61,428 bases of DNA from an uncultured Bacteroidales bacterium (lineage in GTDB: Bacteria; Bacteroidota; Bacteroidia; Bacteroidales; UBA4417). The first letter of the stretch is position 1. Each line of letters opens with the position of its first letter. A program made the position numbers and the translations under genes. A model generated the notes under the pieces. The model had not been told where the DNA came from, searched no databases, and was given only the letters and a program-made list of their open reading frames with translations. Positions 1 through 7,447 of this stretch are shown here, in pieces. The DNA lies in NCBI GenBank assembly GCA_903879715.1, contig CAIRMR010000052.1, positions 1-61,428 of the forward strand, in the 5' to 3' direction.

Positions 1-1260
1 AACGAGCATTTTTTGAATGGGGTCGGCAGGATCATACTCAAGACCGGCATCACGACGGGCTTCCCAGACAAATTTGAGCGGATTGATGCGCTGAATAGGC
101 GGCTCATTGATAAATGAGAGTTCGCCGGTGGGTAATTTGAAGTATTTTAGTATCTGGTCGAAGTGGCGGAGGAAAAATGATTGCAGGGGACTGATTATGG
201 TATTGAGCGCAATTTCGTATTCGTTGATGATTCGGTTGGCATCAAAACCGGTCTTTTCGCCGGAATATGGAGTTAGCGAGCGGAACCAGTTGTGAATGGT
301 AACAATGGACAATTCAGATTGGGTGTGGAGGTCGATCCAGTTACCTTCCTCGTTCTTTTTGAACTCGATGAATTTTGCCTGCTGCGAGGTTTGACCTGGG
401 GATAAATCAGCAAGGTACTGAATGATTATGTCACCAGCCTTCTCCCCATCCACCCCTTTGAATTTATTGAACTCTTCATCCAGGCTTGCAGCATCGACTT
501 CGTCGTTTATGCCGGGGATAATGAGCAAACCTGGTGCTGTAAATCCATTCTCCAGCCTGTTCTGGTTCCAAAGATTGGTTAAACCCGAAATGATGATAGA
601 ACGCATTCCCGGGAAATAGGAACAAAGGCCATAATAATAAAACTCGGGTTCATAATCTTTGATGTGATAGACGGAATGAAGCAGCCCATCAGCACCTTTG
701 CGGAAGTCAGGGAAAAGAGGCAGCGAAGTAAGGTTTTCATCATTCTTTCCTTTGAACTCTATCCAGGAAGGATGGATCAGAACATTATTAGCCACGGCAG
801 ACAGCCTGCATTTGCTGGCATCAATATGAAACAGGTATGTGAAGGTTTTACCCGGATTGGTAATGATTTCGATATATGCATTCCCTATGTTCAGGTAATC
901 ATGCACAACATACCGAAACACGGTATCCAAAGTTTCGTAAGTATTGTTCGGTGAATCAATTAACTGGCGAAGGAGTTTATTCTGAGTTGTAAGTCCTCTG
1001 CCGACCACATAAGCAGATTTTGAATTAAGGATGGCGCGGTGAACCGGTACTTCCCGGGCAAGTTGGTTGAGCTGAGTAGGCAAAAGGTTATCTTCTCCAA
1101 AAGGGATAAAAACCTCGTAGTTGGTCTTCAGGTTGATGAAGTCTGAACGTTTGAGGTTTAAAAGGGGGAGGTAGTTATAGGTGGAGAAGGCTTTCAAGGG
1201 AGATTGCGGTTTTGAGGAGGAGGTTGCTTCGGGCGGAGCCCTCGCAATGCTGTGCTTTTT
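1..1260 (-). CDS. Phage portal protein, C-terminus beyond window
   Basis: The minus strand is open from about 1278 to the window edge and translates to a portal-like protein. It has an N-terminal PLLNLKRSDFINLKT segment, then EVPVHRAILNSKSAYVVGRGL, and later PSWIEFKGKNDENL and PLQSFFLRHFDQILKYFKLP, typical of PBSX/HK97-type portals that form the DNA gate of the capsid. The 3' end lies outside the window. There is no in-frame ATG in the first 60 codons. The ATGs just upstream lie in 11-bp repeats and run into stops after a few codons, so the start is unresolved; a TTG near 1197 or a rare codon near 1246 are options. It sits downstream of the capsid gene on the same strand, so a late structural operon is likely. 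The portal call is fairly secure, the start is not. Confidence 0.75.
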
Positions 1261-1266
1261 TAGATA

Positions 1267-1288
1267 GTCATTCGGTGGTCATTCGATT
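1267..1288. repeat. Two 11-bp iteron-like repeats before the portal gene
   Basis: Two adjacent copies of the 11-bp unit GTCATTCRRTK lie immediately upstream of the portal frame. The same unit recurs at 2745-2777 before the capsid gene and many times at 61200-61386 before the SNF2 helicase gene. The unit length of about one helical turn is compatible with binding of a phage regulator, but no binding protein is identified. Confidence 0.7.
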
Positions 1289-1305
1289 GTTGAACTCACC
1301 CCTGA

Positions 1306-1332
1306 CCCCTCTCTTTGAAGGAAAGAGAGGGG
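1306..1332. repeat. CCCCTCTCTTT hairpin, copy 1
   Basis: A perfect 11-bp stem (CCCCTCTCTTT / AAAGAGAGGGG) with a short loop lies between the capsid and portal genes. Nearly the same hairpin occurs at 9152-9178 and a shorter relative at 4450-4471, each in a prophage intergenic gap and preceded by CTCACCCC or CACCCCT. It could act as a transcript-end or RNA-stability hairpin; no T-run follows. Confidence 0.6.
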
Positions 1333-1354
1333 AACTGAGGCGAGGGAAGCAATC

Positions 1355-2704
1355 CTAGTCAACGAAGCCAGCGAGAACGACGAGTTCTTTGTGGAGGTAG
1401 GCGGTTTGGGCTTTGTACTGGACACGGTAGCGGCGCATCTGAGCTTCCTGGTTGTACCAGGTTTCGATCATTTCGGAATCGGAAGTGCCATCAGTAGCAA
1501 AGAGCAGGTTTTTGGATGTTGTAAGCAAAGCGCGGTGAGGCTTAATGCCGTTTTGTGCTACTGAGATCCATTTGTCCCAATCCGGACGGACTATTATAGG
1601 GAACCCTTCATAGGTGGGAACTTTGAGCCCGTTTTTCATGACGGCATCACCGAAGACGGTTTGACGGTCTTTGAGTGTGTGAACCAGGTTACGCCACATG
1701 GAAGAAGTTAGCATGAAGGTAAGATCGTATTCATGCATTTCAGGAGTCACGGCATCAAGCATGTTTTCGAGGGTGGTATCAGTTTCGTTGGTAGCCAGGG
1801 AACCGGCTTTAACTGCAGCAACTAATCCGGAGTTTGCTATTGTTCCAGTACCGGTAACAGTTCCGGCGGAAGTAAAACTTTGTCCTTTTACCTTGCTTAC
1901 GATTTTGATCTGAGCACCGGTAGGATTGGTGACAATCACTCCGTTGATACCTGCGCGGGCTTCGATATTGGCTTTGTGTGTGTTGAGCCATGCAACAGCA
2001 GTAGCGGTTGCTGAAGTGGCATAAGGCTGCTGATAAAGGACTCCGTTAATTGTGATATTCAGGAAAGTATCAGTACCGGCAGTGTAAGTATGAATGGCTT
2101 CCTGTTTTACTGCAGCCACAGAGGAAGCAATCGGAACGTGTTGAGTGGAAGGAATTACACCGGAGTAGAGATCATTGAACAGCCAGGACATAAAGCCCGT
2201 ATAACCGGTGTAGTTGGCATCAAGCGTTCCATTCGGATTACCAGCAGTGAAAGTTTCGGCAGCTGGATTAGCGAAAAACATCTGTCGGATAAGGTCATCC
2301 TGACCGGCCTGGGCAATGAGCGGAAGCATGACTTTATTCCAGATATCGGGAGATTTCATTTGCTCGACATCATCTACCTGGTAACCCGAAGCAAGAAGCT
2401 GCTGAACAATTGATCCCCAGAACGAACGTGCATTCTGTTCGAACTCCATTGCCATCGGCTTTACAGTGATGTCGGTGTAAGTCAGATTGAAACCTCCTGC
2501 CGGAGTAAAGCCTGGAGTGTCTTTGGGTTTGGTGAGCATCGAAGGACGGCTGATCCGGTTGAGGGTTTCAGTCCCTTTGATATCGGTGCGAACGGTGATC
2601 AGTCCGCGGATGTCTTCGGCCATAAACATAGGCTGGATAAAGTATTCATCAACAGCCTGGCGTTTAAAGGCGGGGGATGTTGTTTGTGAAAAAATGTTGG
2701 ACAT
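1355..2704 (-). CDS. Phage major capsid protein
   Basis: This 449-residue protein starts MSNIFSQTTSPAFKRQ and has the composition and position of the major head protein of Bacteroidota siphophages, between the protease-scaffold gene upstream and the portal gene downstream. The middle carries Thr/Ala/Gly-rich beta segments around residues 200-290, and the C-terminus has FPIIVRPDWDKWI and a long segment ending HKELVVLAGFVD, as in other large Bacteroidota capsid proteins. It would form the icosahedral shell. The ATG at 2704 is the first possible start and lies 24 bp after the protease stop. No signal or membrane segment is present. The assignment rests on context and general resemblance rather than a single diagnostic motif. 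Confidence 0.75.
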   Translation of the reverse strand: MSNIFSQTTSPAFKRQAVDEYFIQPMFMAEDIRGLITVRTDIKGTETLNRISRPSMLTKPKDTPGFTPAGGFNLTYTDITVKPMAMEFEQNARSFWGSIVQQLLASGYQVDDVEQMKSPDIWNKVMLPLIAQAGQDDLIRQMFFANPAAETFTAGNPNGTLDANYTGYTGFMSWLFNDLYSGVIPSTQHVPIASSVAAVKQEAIHTYTAGTDTFLNITINGVLYQQPYATSATATAVAWLNTHKANIEARAGINGVIVTNPTGAQIKIVSKVKGQSFTSAGTVTGTGTIANSGLVAAVKAGSLATNETDTTLENMLDAVTPEMHEYDLTFMLTSSMWRNLVHTLKDRQTVFGDAVMKNGLKVPTYEGFPIIVRPDWDKWISVAQNGIKPHRALLTTSKNLLFATDGTSDSEMIETWYNQEAQMRRYRVQYKAQTAYLHKELVVLAGFVD

Positions 2705-2728
2705 GGGGAGAAAATTATGAGTTATGAA

Positions 2729-3940
2729 TTATGAGTTATGAGAGGTCATTCGATGGTCATTCGATGGACATTCAGTTGTTTTGGAACTGTTTGACAATTT
2801 TCGTTTGAGATCCTTTGGGAGTTGAGAGAGGATTTGTTTTCCGGTTTCGTCTTTCTCCTGGTTGGTGGAAAGGCTGAGGGCGGGATCAGTAACGTTGAGA
2901 GGAATGGAGGGACGAGCAGAAAGTTGTTCGGTGAGTTCGGCACTTCGGCTACGCTCAGTGGCCAGTTCAGCGATCAATGCCTGGTGCTCGGTATTGAGTG
3001 CTTCGGCTTCACTGAGCAAACGGGTTTCAGTTTCTGAGGCGGTTTGAAGTTTGTCATTCACAGAAGAAAAGAAAGCGGTTAAAGCTTCCGCTTTTTGAAG
3101 TGAAGTAAATCCTTGTGTTTCGGCAAAGGATTCGGGATAGGACGCGCTGACAGCATCAAACAAGGTGTTCAATGTGATGTCCTCAGATTGAGAGTGCTCA
3201 GTGCTTTGTGTTGATTGCTCTGCCGGCTGGGTTGAGAAAGAAGCCAGGAAAGCCTCAAAATTCTGTTTAATCTTTTCAGAAAAGTTCATTTTGGAGTTGG
3301 TTAAATAGTTTGAAAGAAATTCAGTTACGGAATCAGGTTTGGAAAAGATCAGGTCCATGATCTCAGGATTTTCATCCAGAAACTGAGACGCAATACCCGG
3401 GAAGGTATTTGCTGAAAACAATCCATCCGTAGCAGCCGGTTCATCAACAATATCGGTTGCCCTGAGATCCTTGAGGCGGAAGTATTCCTTTTCAACTTCT
3501 TTACCATCCAGCTTCTCTTTAAGAAATACTGATTCCGCAATTTCAAAGACAATGGAGGCGCCGAACATGTCGGGATTTTTCTCAGCCATGTCTAAGATGT
3601 ACGAAAAAAGGTCACCGTTTGGGGTGGTCTTTGATGTTTCGTCCAGGTGGAGGTCAGCCTTTATTTTATCTCCTGCATAGGAATAGTTCTTAAAGCGGCC
3701 CAGATAAGTGCCCAGGGCAGTAGCACACATATTCGGATGCCCGAACCTTGCTTTGATCCCTGCGCTTTTAGAGGTTGCATTATCAACCAACTGAAGCAGG
3801 AACGTACGATCGATAAAACCGCCATGTCCTTTGGCAGACCCTATCATTGCAATTGTAACGCCCCGGATAATGCCATTTTCCCTGTCGATGGATGCGACGG
3901 GAGCTGAAAAGATGGGCTGTGTGGAGAAGTAACGACTCAT
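2729..3940 (-). CDS. Phage prohead protease fused to scaffold
   Basis: The N-terminal 180 residues resemble phage head-maturation serine proteases: a conserved His in KARFGHPNM (H68), a Ser in FGASIVFEI (S129) and a following LRATDIVDEPAATDGLFS segment (about 158-176) that recurs in capsid proteases. Residues about 280-345 form a Glu/Leu/Ala-rich coiled coil, so the C-terminal half probably acts as the scaffold cut out during head maturation. The gene lies just upstream of the capsid gene, the usual order. Its 3' end contains three 11-bp iterons, so the last residues (from CPSNDHRMTSHNS) are encoded by repeat DNA, and the natural end may have been changed by repeat spread. A GPO-like or U35-like fold is inferred. 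Confidence 0.72.
   Translation of the reverse strand: MSRYFSTQPIFSAPVASIDRENGIIRGVTIAMIGSAKGHGGFIDRTFLLQLVDNATSKSAGIKARFGHPNMCATALGTYLGRFKNYSYAGDKIKADLHLDETSKTTPNGDLFSYILDMAEKNPDMFGASIVFEIAESVFLKEKLDGKEVEKEYFRLKDLRATDIVDEPAATDGLFSANTFPGIASQFLDENPEIMDLIFSKPDSVTEFLSNYLTNSKMNFSEKIKQNFEAFLASFSTQPAEQSTQSTEHSQSEDITLNTLFDAVSASYPESFAETQGFTSLQKAEALTAFFSSVNDKLQTASETETRLLSEAEALNTEHQALIAELATERSRSAELTEQLSARPSIPLNVTDPALSLSTNQEKDETGKQILSQLPKDLKRKLSNSSKTTECPSNDHRMTSHNS
2745..2777. repeat. Three 11-bp iteron-like repeats before the capsid gene
   Basis: Three consecutive 11-bp units (GTCATTCGATG twice, then GACATTCAGTT) overlap the 3' end of the protease gene, 40 bp upstream of the capsid start. Beside them lies an ATGAGTTATGA-type tandem repeat at about 2715-2742. 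The unit matches those at 1267-1288 and 61200-61386. Confidence 0.75.
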
Positions 3941-3941
3941 T

Positions 3942-4061
3942 TTATTTCACAGTTTTAACCAGATCGGCACCTGCCCTGGTAGTTCTTACATAAGAAGATT
4001 TAGGAGTAGTCATGGACTTTCCTTTTCCGCTTTTAGGAGGTTTTACGTTTGTTTTAGACAT
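3942..4061 (-). CDS. Small basic phage protein, 39 residues
   Basis: A short frame starts MSKTNVKPPKSGKGKS and ends LVKTVK, with its stop 2 bp before the protease ATG. It is rich in Lys, Ser and Thr and has no hydrophobic segment. The tight spacing to the protease gene, and a -7-like TAATTTTG upstream at 4088-4095, suggest it is the first gene of the minus-strand structural operon. The function is unknown. The size and basic charge would fit a small DNA-binding or head-decoration role, but nothing proves it. Confidence 0.55.
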   Translation of the reverse strand: MSKTNVKPPKSGKGKSMTTPKSSYVRTTRAGADLVKTVK

Positions 4062-4087
4062 TTTACAGTGGATTTTAGAGTGATGAA

Positions 4088-4095
4088 CAAAATTA
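4088..4095 (-). promoter_or_regulatory. Candidate -7 element of the structural operon
   Basis: On the minus strand this reads TAATTTTG, fitting the Bacteroidota -7 consensus TAnnTTTG, 27 bp before the ATG at 4061. No TTTG at the expected distance was found, so only half of the promoter is visible. It lies in a very AT-rich divergent gap. Confidence 0.4.
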
Positions 4096-4170
4096 AATAT
4101 ACTTAAAGTATTACTTTAGTAAAATAATGCAAAATATTTGTTTAACAGATAAATATAGTATTATATTATG

Positions 4171-4178
4171 TAATTTTG
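4171..4178 (+). promoter_or_regulatory. Candidate -7 element of the terminase operon
   Basis: TAATTTTG fits TAnnTTTG and lies 25 bp before the ATG at 4203, on the opposite strand to the element at 4088-4095. The two would drive the packaging genes and the structural genes divergently. A TTTG at 4137-4140 is too far upstream to be a convincing -33 element. Confidence 0.4.
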
Positions 4179-4202
4179 TAGAAAGAATAACAGGTCTGAA
4201 AA

Positions 4203-4448
4203 ATGGACATTACCAAAGAAACCATTATTGAAGAAATTGCTGAATTGTCTGGTGAAAATGCCAGGCAATTATTTGATAAAGGACTACTTAATATACAACA
4301 TGCCAGGAAATGGATTGTGGTTAAGAAGTACTTCCGGTTAGCTAAAACCGGTCGTTCATTAACAGATATCAAATATGAGCTGAGTGCTGAATATGGGATC
4401 AGCGTTAGCTTGATTGAGAAGATGGTTTATCGGCGACCTCACCCCTAA
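4203..4448 (+). CDS. Small HTH-like phage protein
   Basis: An 81-residue protein with an N-terminal acidic helix (KETIIEEIAELSGENARQLFD) and a C-terminal part KYELSAEYGISVSLIEKMVYRR that reads like a helix-turn-helix. It is the first plus-strand gene of the divergent phage region and precedes the terminase genes, so a role in DNA recognition for packaging or in regulation is plausible. It ends 82 bp before the small terminase gene, with a hairpin repeat in the gap. I do not recognise a named family. Confidence 0.6.
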   Translation: MDITKETIIEEIAELSGENARQLFDKGLLNIQHARKWIVVKKYFRLAKTGRSLTDIKYELSAEYGISVSLIEKMVYRRPHP

Positions 4449-4449
4449 A

Positions 4450-4471
4450 TCCCCTCTCCGGTGGCGAGGGG
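4450..4471. repeat. CCCCTCTCC hairpin, copy 2
   Basis: A CCCCTC / GAGGGG stem preceded by CACCCCTAAAT, related to the hairpins at 1306-1332 and 9152-9178. It lies between the HTH-like gene and the small terminase gene. Confidence 0.5.
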
Positions 4472-4529
4472 ACTTGAAGACGAGTAATTATGAGAAACTG
4501 TTCCTAAAATAGGAAGAAATAGGAAGAAT

Positions 4530-4841
4530 ATGGAGACGAAATCGAACAAACCGCAGTTGTTCAAACCCGGTGAAGGTGGGCGGCCAAAAGGCATCAAGAA
4601 TAAGATAACCCGTGAAATTCAAGCAAAGGTTGAATGGGTGCTTGAACTACTGGATGAAACGGTTGAGGAGGACCTCAAAAAGATGAAACCACCTGATCGG
4701 ATTAGATTGTGGGCAGATTTGCAGGAGTATATCCGGCCAAAATTGCAACGGGTGAACCTGGATGTAGGAACTGAGGATAAAATCATCACTAAGATCACTT
4801 TTGAGTTAGTGGATTCAAGCGGAAAGTCATTGGATGAATAA
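4530..4841 (+). CDS. Phage terminase small subunit-like protein
   Basis: A 103-residue protein with the basic GEGGRPKGIKNK segment (residues about 14-25) followed by helical TREIQAKVEWVLELLDE. This GRPKG-KNK start is typical of small DNA-binding proteins encoded directly before large terminases in Bacteroidota prophages. It overlaps the large subunit gene by 8 bp, which supports translational coupling. It would recognise phage DNA and load the motor. The length is shorter than classical small terminases, and the call depends mainly on position. Confidence 0.65.
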   Translation: METKSNKPQLFKPGEGGRPKGIKNKITREIQAKVEWVLELLDETVEEDLKKMKPPDRIRLWADLQEYIRPKLQRVNLDVGTEDKIITKITFELVDSSGKSLDE

Positions 4842-6006
4842 AGGCGTAAAAATATCGAGGGTTTTTGTAAAGAACCGCAGAGCCAAAACCAAGATCGTGG
4901 TTAACCAGGGTTCGAGCAGGTCGGGAAAGACTTACTCGATCCTTCAGCTTTTAATACTGGAGAAGGCATTTGAAGAGAAGGATGGAGTATTTACAATCGT
5001 GAGAAAAACTATGCCTTCTTTGAAAGCGTCAGCGATGAGGGACTTCTTTGAGATTTTGAAGAGTGCTGAATTGTATGATGAGAAATTCCACAATAAGACT
5101 GAGAATACCTATTTGCTTAACGGGAACTTATTTGAGTTCGTAAGCCTGGACCAGCCGCAGAAAAAGAGAGGCGCGAAGCGCACGTATCTTTTTATCAATG
5201 AGGCGAACGAATTAAGCCTGGAAGACTGGATTCAGCTGAGCATCAGGACGGAGAAGCAAATCTTTATTGACTACAATCCGAGTATGGATGAGCACTGGAT
5301 TTATGACCTGGTGATTCCCAGGAAGGATTGCACTTTTATTCAATCTACTTACCAGGATAATAAAGATTTTCTTCCAGAGGAGGTGGTGAAGGAGATTGAG
5401 CAGCTGAAATATGTTGATGAAAATTACTGGCGGGTTTACGGGCTTGGATTGCCCGGACAAATCAAGGGTTTAATTTTTACGAATTGGGAACAATGCGAAA
5501 CGTTTCCAGCAGAGTGTAAGTGGGTGGTTTACGGGATGGACTTTGGGTTTAGTAATGACCCGACAGCATTAATAAAAGTGGGTTTGTGTGGTGGTGATCT
5601 TTATCTTGAAGAACTTATTTATAACCGGGGATTAACTAACCAGGATATTGCCCGGTGGCTTGGTGAATTGGGTCTGAGATGGACTGATGAAGTTATCGCA
5701 GATAACCAGCCGAAATGCATTTATGAGATTAAGAAAGAAGGTTATAATATCCAGGCTACCTTTAAGGGAAAGGACAGCATTCTGGCTGGTATTGATATTA
5801 TAAAAAGGTTTAAAATCCATATCACAAAAGGATCGGTTAACCTGATCCGGGAGTTTAAAAATTATAAGTGGAAGGAAGACCAAGCAGGAAAAGCAACGAA
5901 TGAACCGATTGATAAATTCAATCATGGGATCGATGCGGTGAGGTATGTGTGTTTGGCAAAGGTGATGGTGAACAGGAAGAGGATGGTGAAGGTGGGGAGG
6001 GTGTGA
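4834..6006 (+). CDS. terL: Phage terminase large subunit (PBSX/Terminase_3 type)
   Basis: This 390-residue ATPase-nuclease drives DNA into the prohead. The Walker A-like motif is NQGSSRSGKTYS (about 24-35), Walker B is TYLFINEANEL (about 117-127), and a coupling-type segment follows. The RNase H-like nuclease has acidic residues in YGMDFGFSNDPTA (D236), VIADNQ (D290) and NHGIDAVRY (D367). The length is normal for the family and all motifs are intact. The last 53 codons are duplicated as a damaged fragment at 7236-7429. No portal gene follows on this strand; portal and capsid genes lie on the other strand, an unusual split. Confidence 0.93.
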   Translation: MNKGVKISRVFVKNRRAKTKIVVNQGSSRSGKTYSILQLLILEKAFEEKDGVFTIVRKTMPSLKASAMRDFFEILKSAELYDEKFHNKTENTYLLNGNLFEFVSLDQPQKKRGAKRTYLFINEANELSLEDWIQLSIRTEKQIFIDYNPSMDEHWIYDLVIPRKDCTFIQSTYQDNKDFLPEEVVKEIEQLKYVDENYWRVYGLGLPGQIKGLIFTNWEQCETFPAECKWVVYGMDFGFSNDPTALIKVGLCGGDLYLEELIYNRGLTNQDIARWLGELGLRWTDEVIADNQPKCIYEIKKEGYNIQATFKGKDSILAGIDIIKRFKIHITKGSVNLIREFKNYKWKEDQAGKATNEPIDKFNHGIDAVRYVCLAKVMVNRKRMVKVGRV

Positions 6007-6106
6007 AAAAAGACAAGTCGATGTGGAGAAAAGGATCTATATTTCACATTTCAACCTGCTCGTGACAGAAAATAAGTTGCGCGAAAACAGGGGAACTCGT
6101 TAGTTT

Positions 6107-6904
6107 TTAGCTACTTTTTTTAGTGACTTCAAAAGATTTATCACCATCTTTAAATATTAAATTGTTTTTATCGATAAGAGCTATAGAAACATTGATATCG
6201 GAATAAGCATCAGCAGCCGAACCTTCATAAATACGATATTTGCCAATTAGTTTATTTTCTGATAGATTGAGATCAATACCCTTTCCTGATGACCCATCAA
6301 AATTCCCCCAATAAATCTTTCCATTATCAATACTACCTTTTTGTATAGTAAATAAACCATTTGCCGCTTGTGTTATTTTTAGAAGTGAATAGTTTTTAAC
6401 CTCTTCCGTATATCCCTGTGATGGATCTTTATATTGCCATTCGCCACAGACACTTTCTGTAAAGGATTTTTCTTGTGTTGTTTCTTTACTTGATTTATCA
6501 GTTACAATAATATTTACATTTTGCCATTTATATATTTTGTTACTCATGTTTTGAGAGCCAACACCACTAACCGCATCAACAGTAGTTAGAACCCACTTCT
6601 TATCCATGTTTTTTTTAAAATTGAACTTCAATACAAGTTTATCATTTGCATATGAATCTTGAAAATCAAAATGAACAATCGAACTTGCTTCAGTTTCTGA
6701 GAATTGAGATATCGGTTCTATTGAAGTTATTGAATTAACACTAAATGAGCCACCTTGCCCGCTTCCAGTATCAAAACTATTTTGAGTTACAAACTCTTTA
6801 ATAGCATTTTCTGCACTTTCTTGATTCAGTTTTTTATTTGTGTCGCAAGAACACAATAAGACTGTTGTCATAAGAATAACAATAGAACTAGCTAATATCT
6901 TCAT
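6107..6904 (-). CDS. Secreted lipoprotein of unknown function
   Basis: The 265-residue product begins with a signal peptide and lipobox (LLCSC, Cys about 20), so it should be exported and lipid-anchored. The remainder is Ser/Asn/Lys-rich and predicted mostly beta, including SVCGEWQYKDPSQGYTEEV, which looks like a lipocalin-like start of a C-terminal half. It is convergent with the large terminase gene. Its AT content is higher than that of the phage genes around it, so it is probably a late-acquired cargo gene that may change the lysogen surface. No named family is recognised. Confidence 0.65.
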   Translation of the reverse strand: MKILASSIVILMTTVLLCSCDTNKKLNQESAENAIKEFVTQNSFDTGSGQGGSFSVNSITSIEPISQFSETEASSIVHFDFQDSYANDKLVLKFNFKKNMDKKWVLTTVDAVSGVGSQNMSNKIYKWQNVNIIVTDKSSKETTQEKSFTESVCGEWQYKDPSQGYTEEVKNYSLLKITQAANGLFTIQKGSIDNGKIYWGNFDGSSGKGIDLNLSENKLIGKYRIYEGSAADAYSDINVSIALIDKNNLIFKDGDKSFEVTKKSS

Positions 6905-7008
6905 ATTTGTTGGATTAAAATTATTTACTAATTAATGTGATTATTAAGTCCTTGAAAAGTACAAAAATTATTAAATGATGCAACTTTTTTTTGAACATTA
7001 TATGAAAA

Positions 7009-7033
7009 TAAAAAAGCCCAGAAGTTCCGGGCT
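7009..7033 (-). terminator. Rho-independent terminator after the zinc-ribbon remnant
   Basis: On the minus strand AGCCCGGAACTTCTGGGCT forms a stem followed by a T-run. It corresponds in position to the terminator at 8853-8875 behind the intact zinc-ribbon gene, so gene and terminator were copied together. Confidence 0.75.
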
Positions 7034-7054
7034 AGTATTTTGATAATTTGTTGA

Positions 7055-7234
7055 TCAACAGGCGAAAGGATTACCGACCTGATTGTAAACATCTTCATCA
7101 ACTGCTGCTGAGAGAAACTGCCTGTATTCTGATTCTCCGCAGGATAAACAATAGATTTTCCCATCAGAAGGCCAGTAATATGCTGCTGACCCTTTTTTGA
7201 GGGTGGTGTTGCATTCGGGACAATTAGCGGATAT
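7055..7234 (-). pseudogene. Truncated zinc-ribbon gene, second copy
   Basis: The minus strand encodes CPECNTTLKKGSAAYYWPSD, then KIYCLSCGES and GNPFAC at the stop, closely matching the intact 73-residue protein at 8893-9114. The first 17 codons, including the start, are missing: at about 7234 the frame abuts a terminase fragment, and an in-frame stop lies a few codons further out. The remaining codons are open with mostly conservative changes, so the truncation looks recent or the domain was kept by chance. It is a remnant of a related prophage or of a rearranged duplication. Confidence 0.8.
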
Positions 7235-7235
7235 C

Positions 7236-7429
7236 CCTGATACGGGAGTTTAAGAATTATAAATGGAAAGAGGACCAGGCAGGAAAGGCAACCAATGCAC
7301 CGATTGATAAATTCAATCATGGGATTACCTTCGGTGAACTCGCTACGCTCGGTTGATGCGGTGAGGTATGTCTGTTTGGCAAAGGTTATGGTGAACAGGA
7401 AGAGGATGGTGAAGGTAGGGAGAGTGTGA
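7236..7429 (+). pseudogene. Fragment of terminase large subunit gene (3' end)
   Basis: The plus strand matches the last 166 bp of the terminase gene (5841-6006) with scattered substitutions: LIREFKNYKWKEDQAGKATN is retained and the copy ends at the same GTGTGA. A net 28-bp insertion containing CTTCGGTGAACTCGCTACG follows CATGGGAT and shifts the frame into a TGA. The sequence before 7236 is the zinc-ribbon remnant in the opposite direction. No promoter or start is present, so it is not functional. Confidence 0.9.
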
Positions 7430-7447
7430 GAGAAAAAAAATAGTAAA

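Noticed and set aside
107-954. Three plus-strand frames in the first kilobase
   Set aside because: They are antisense to the portal gene, whose minus-strand translation is continuous and recognisable.
6928-7320. A 130-residue minus-strand frame
   Set aside because: It runs antisense through the terminase fragment and out of frame through the zinc-ribbon remnant; the recognisable codons are in the other frames.
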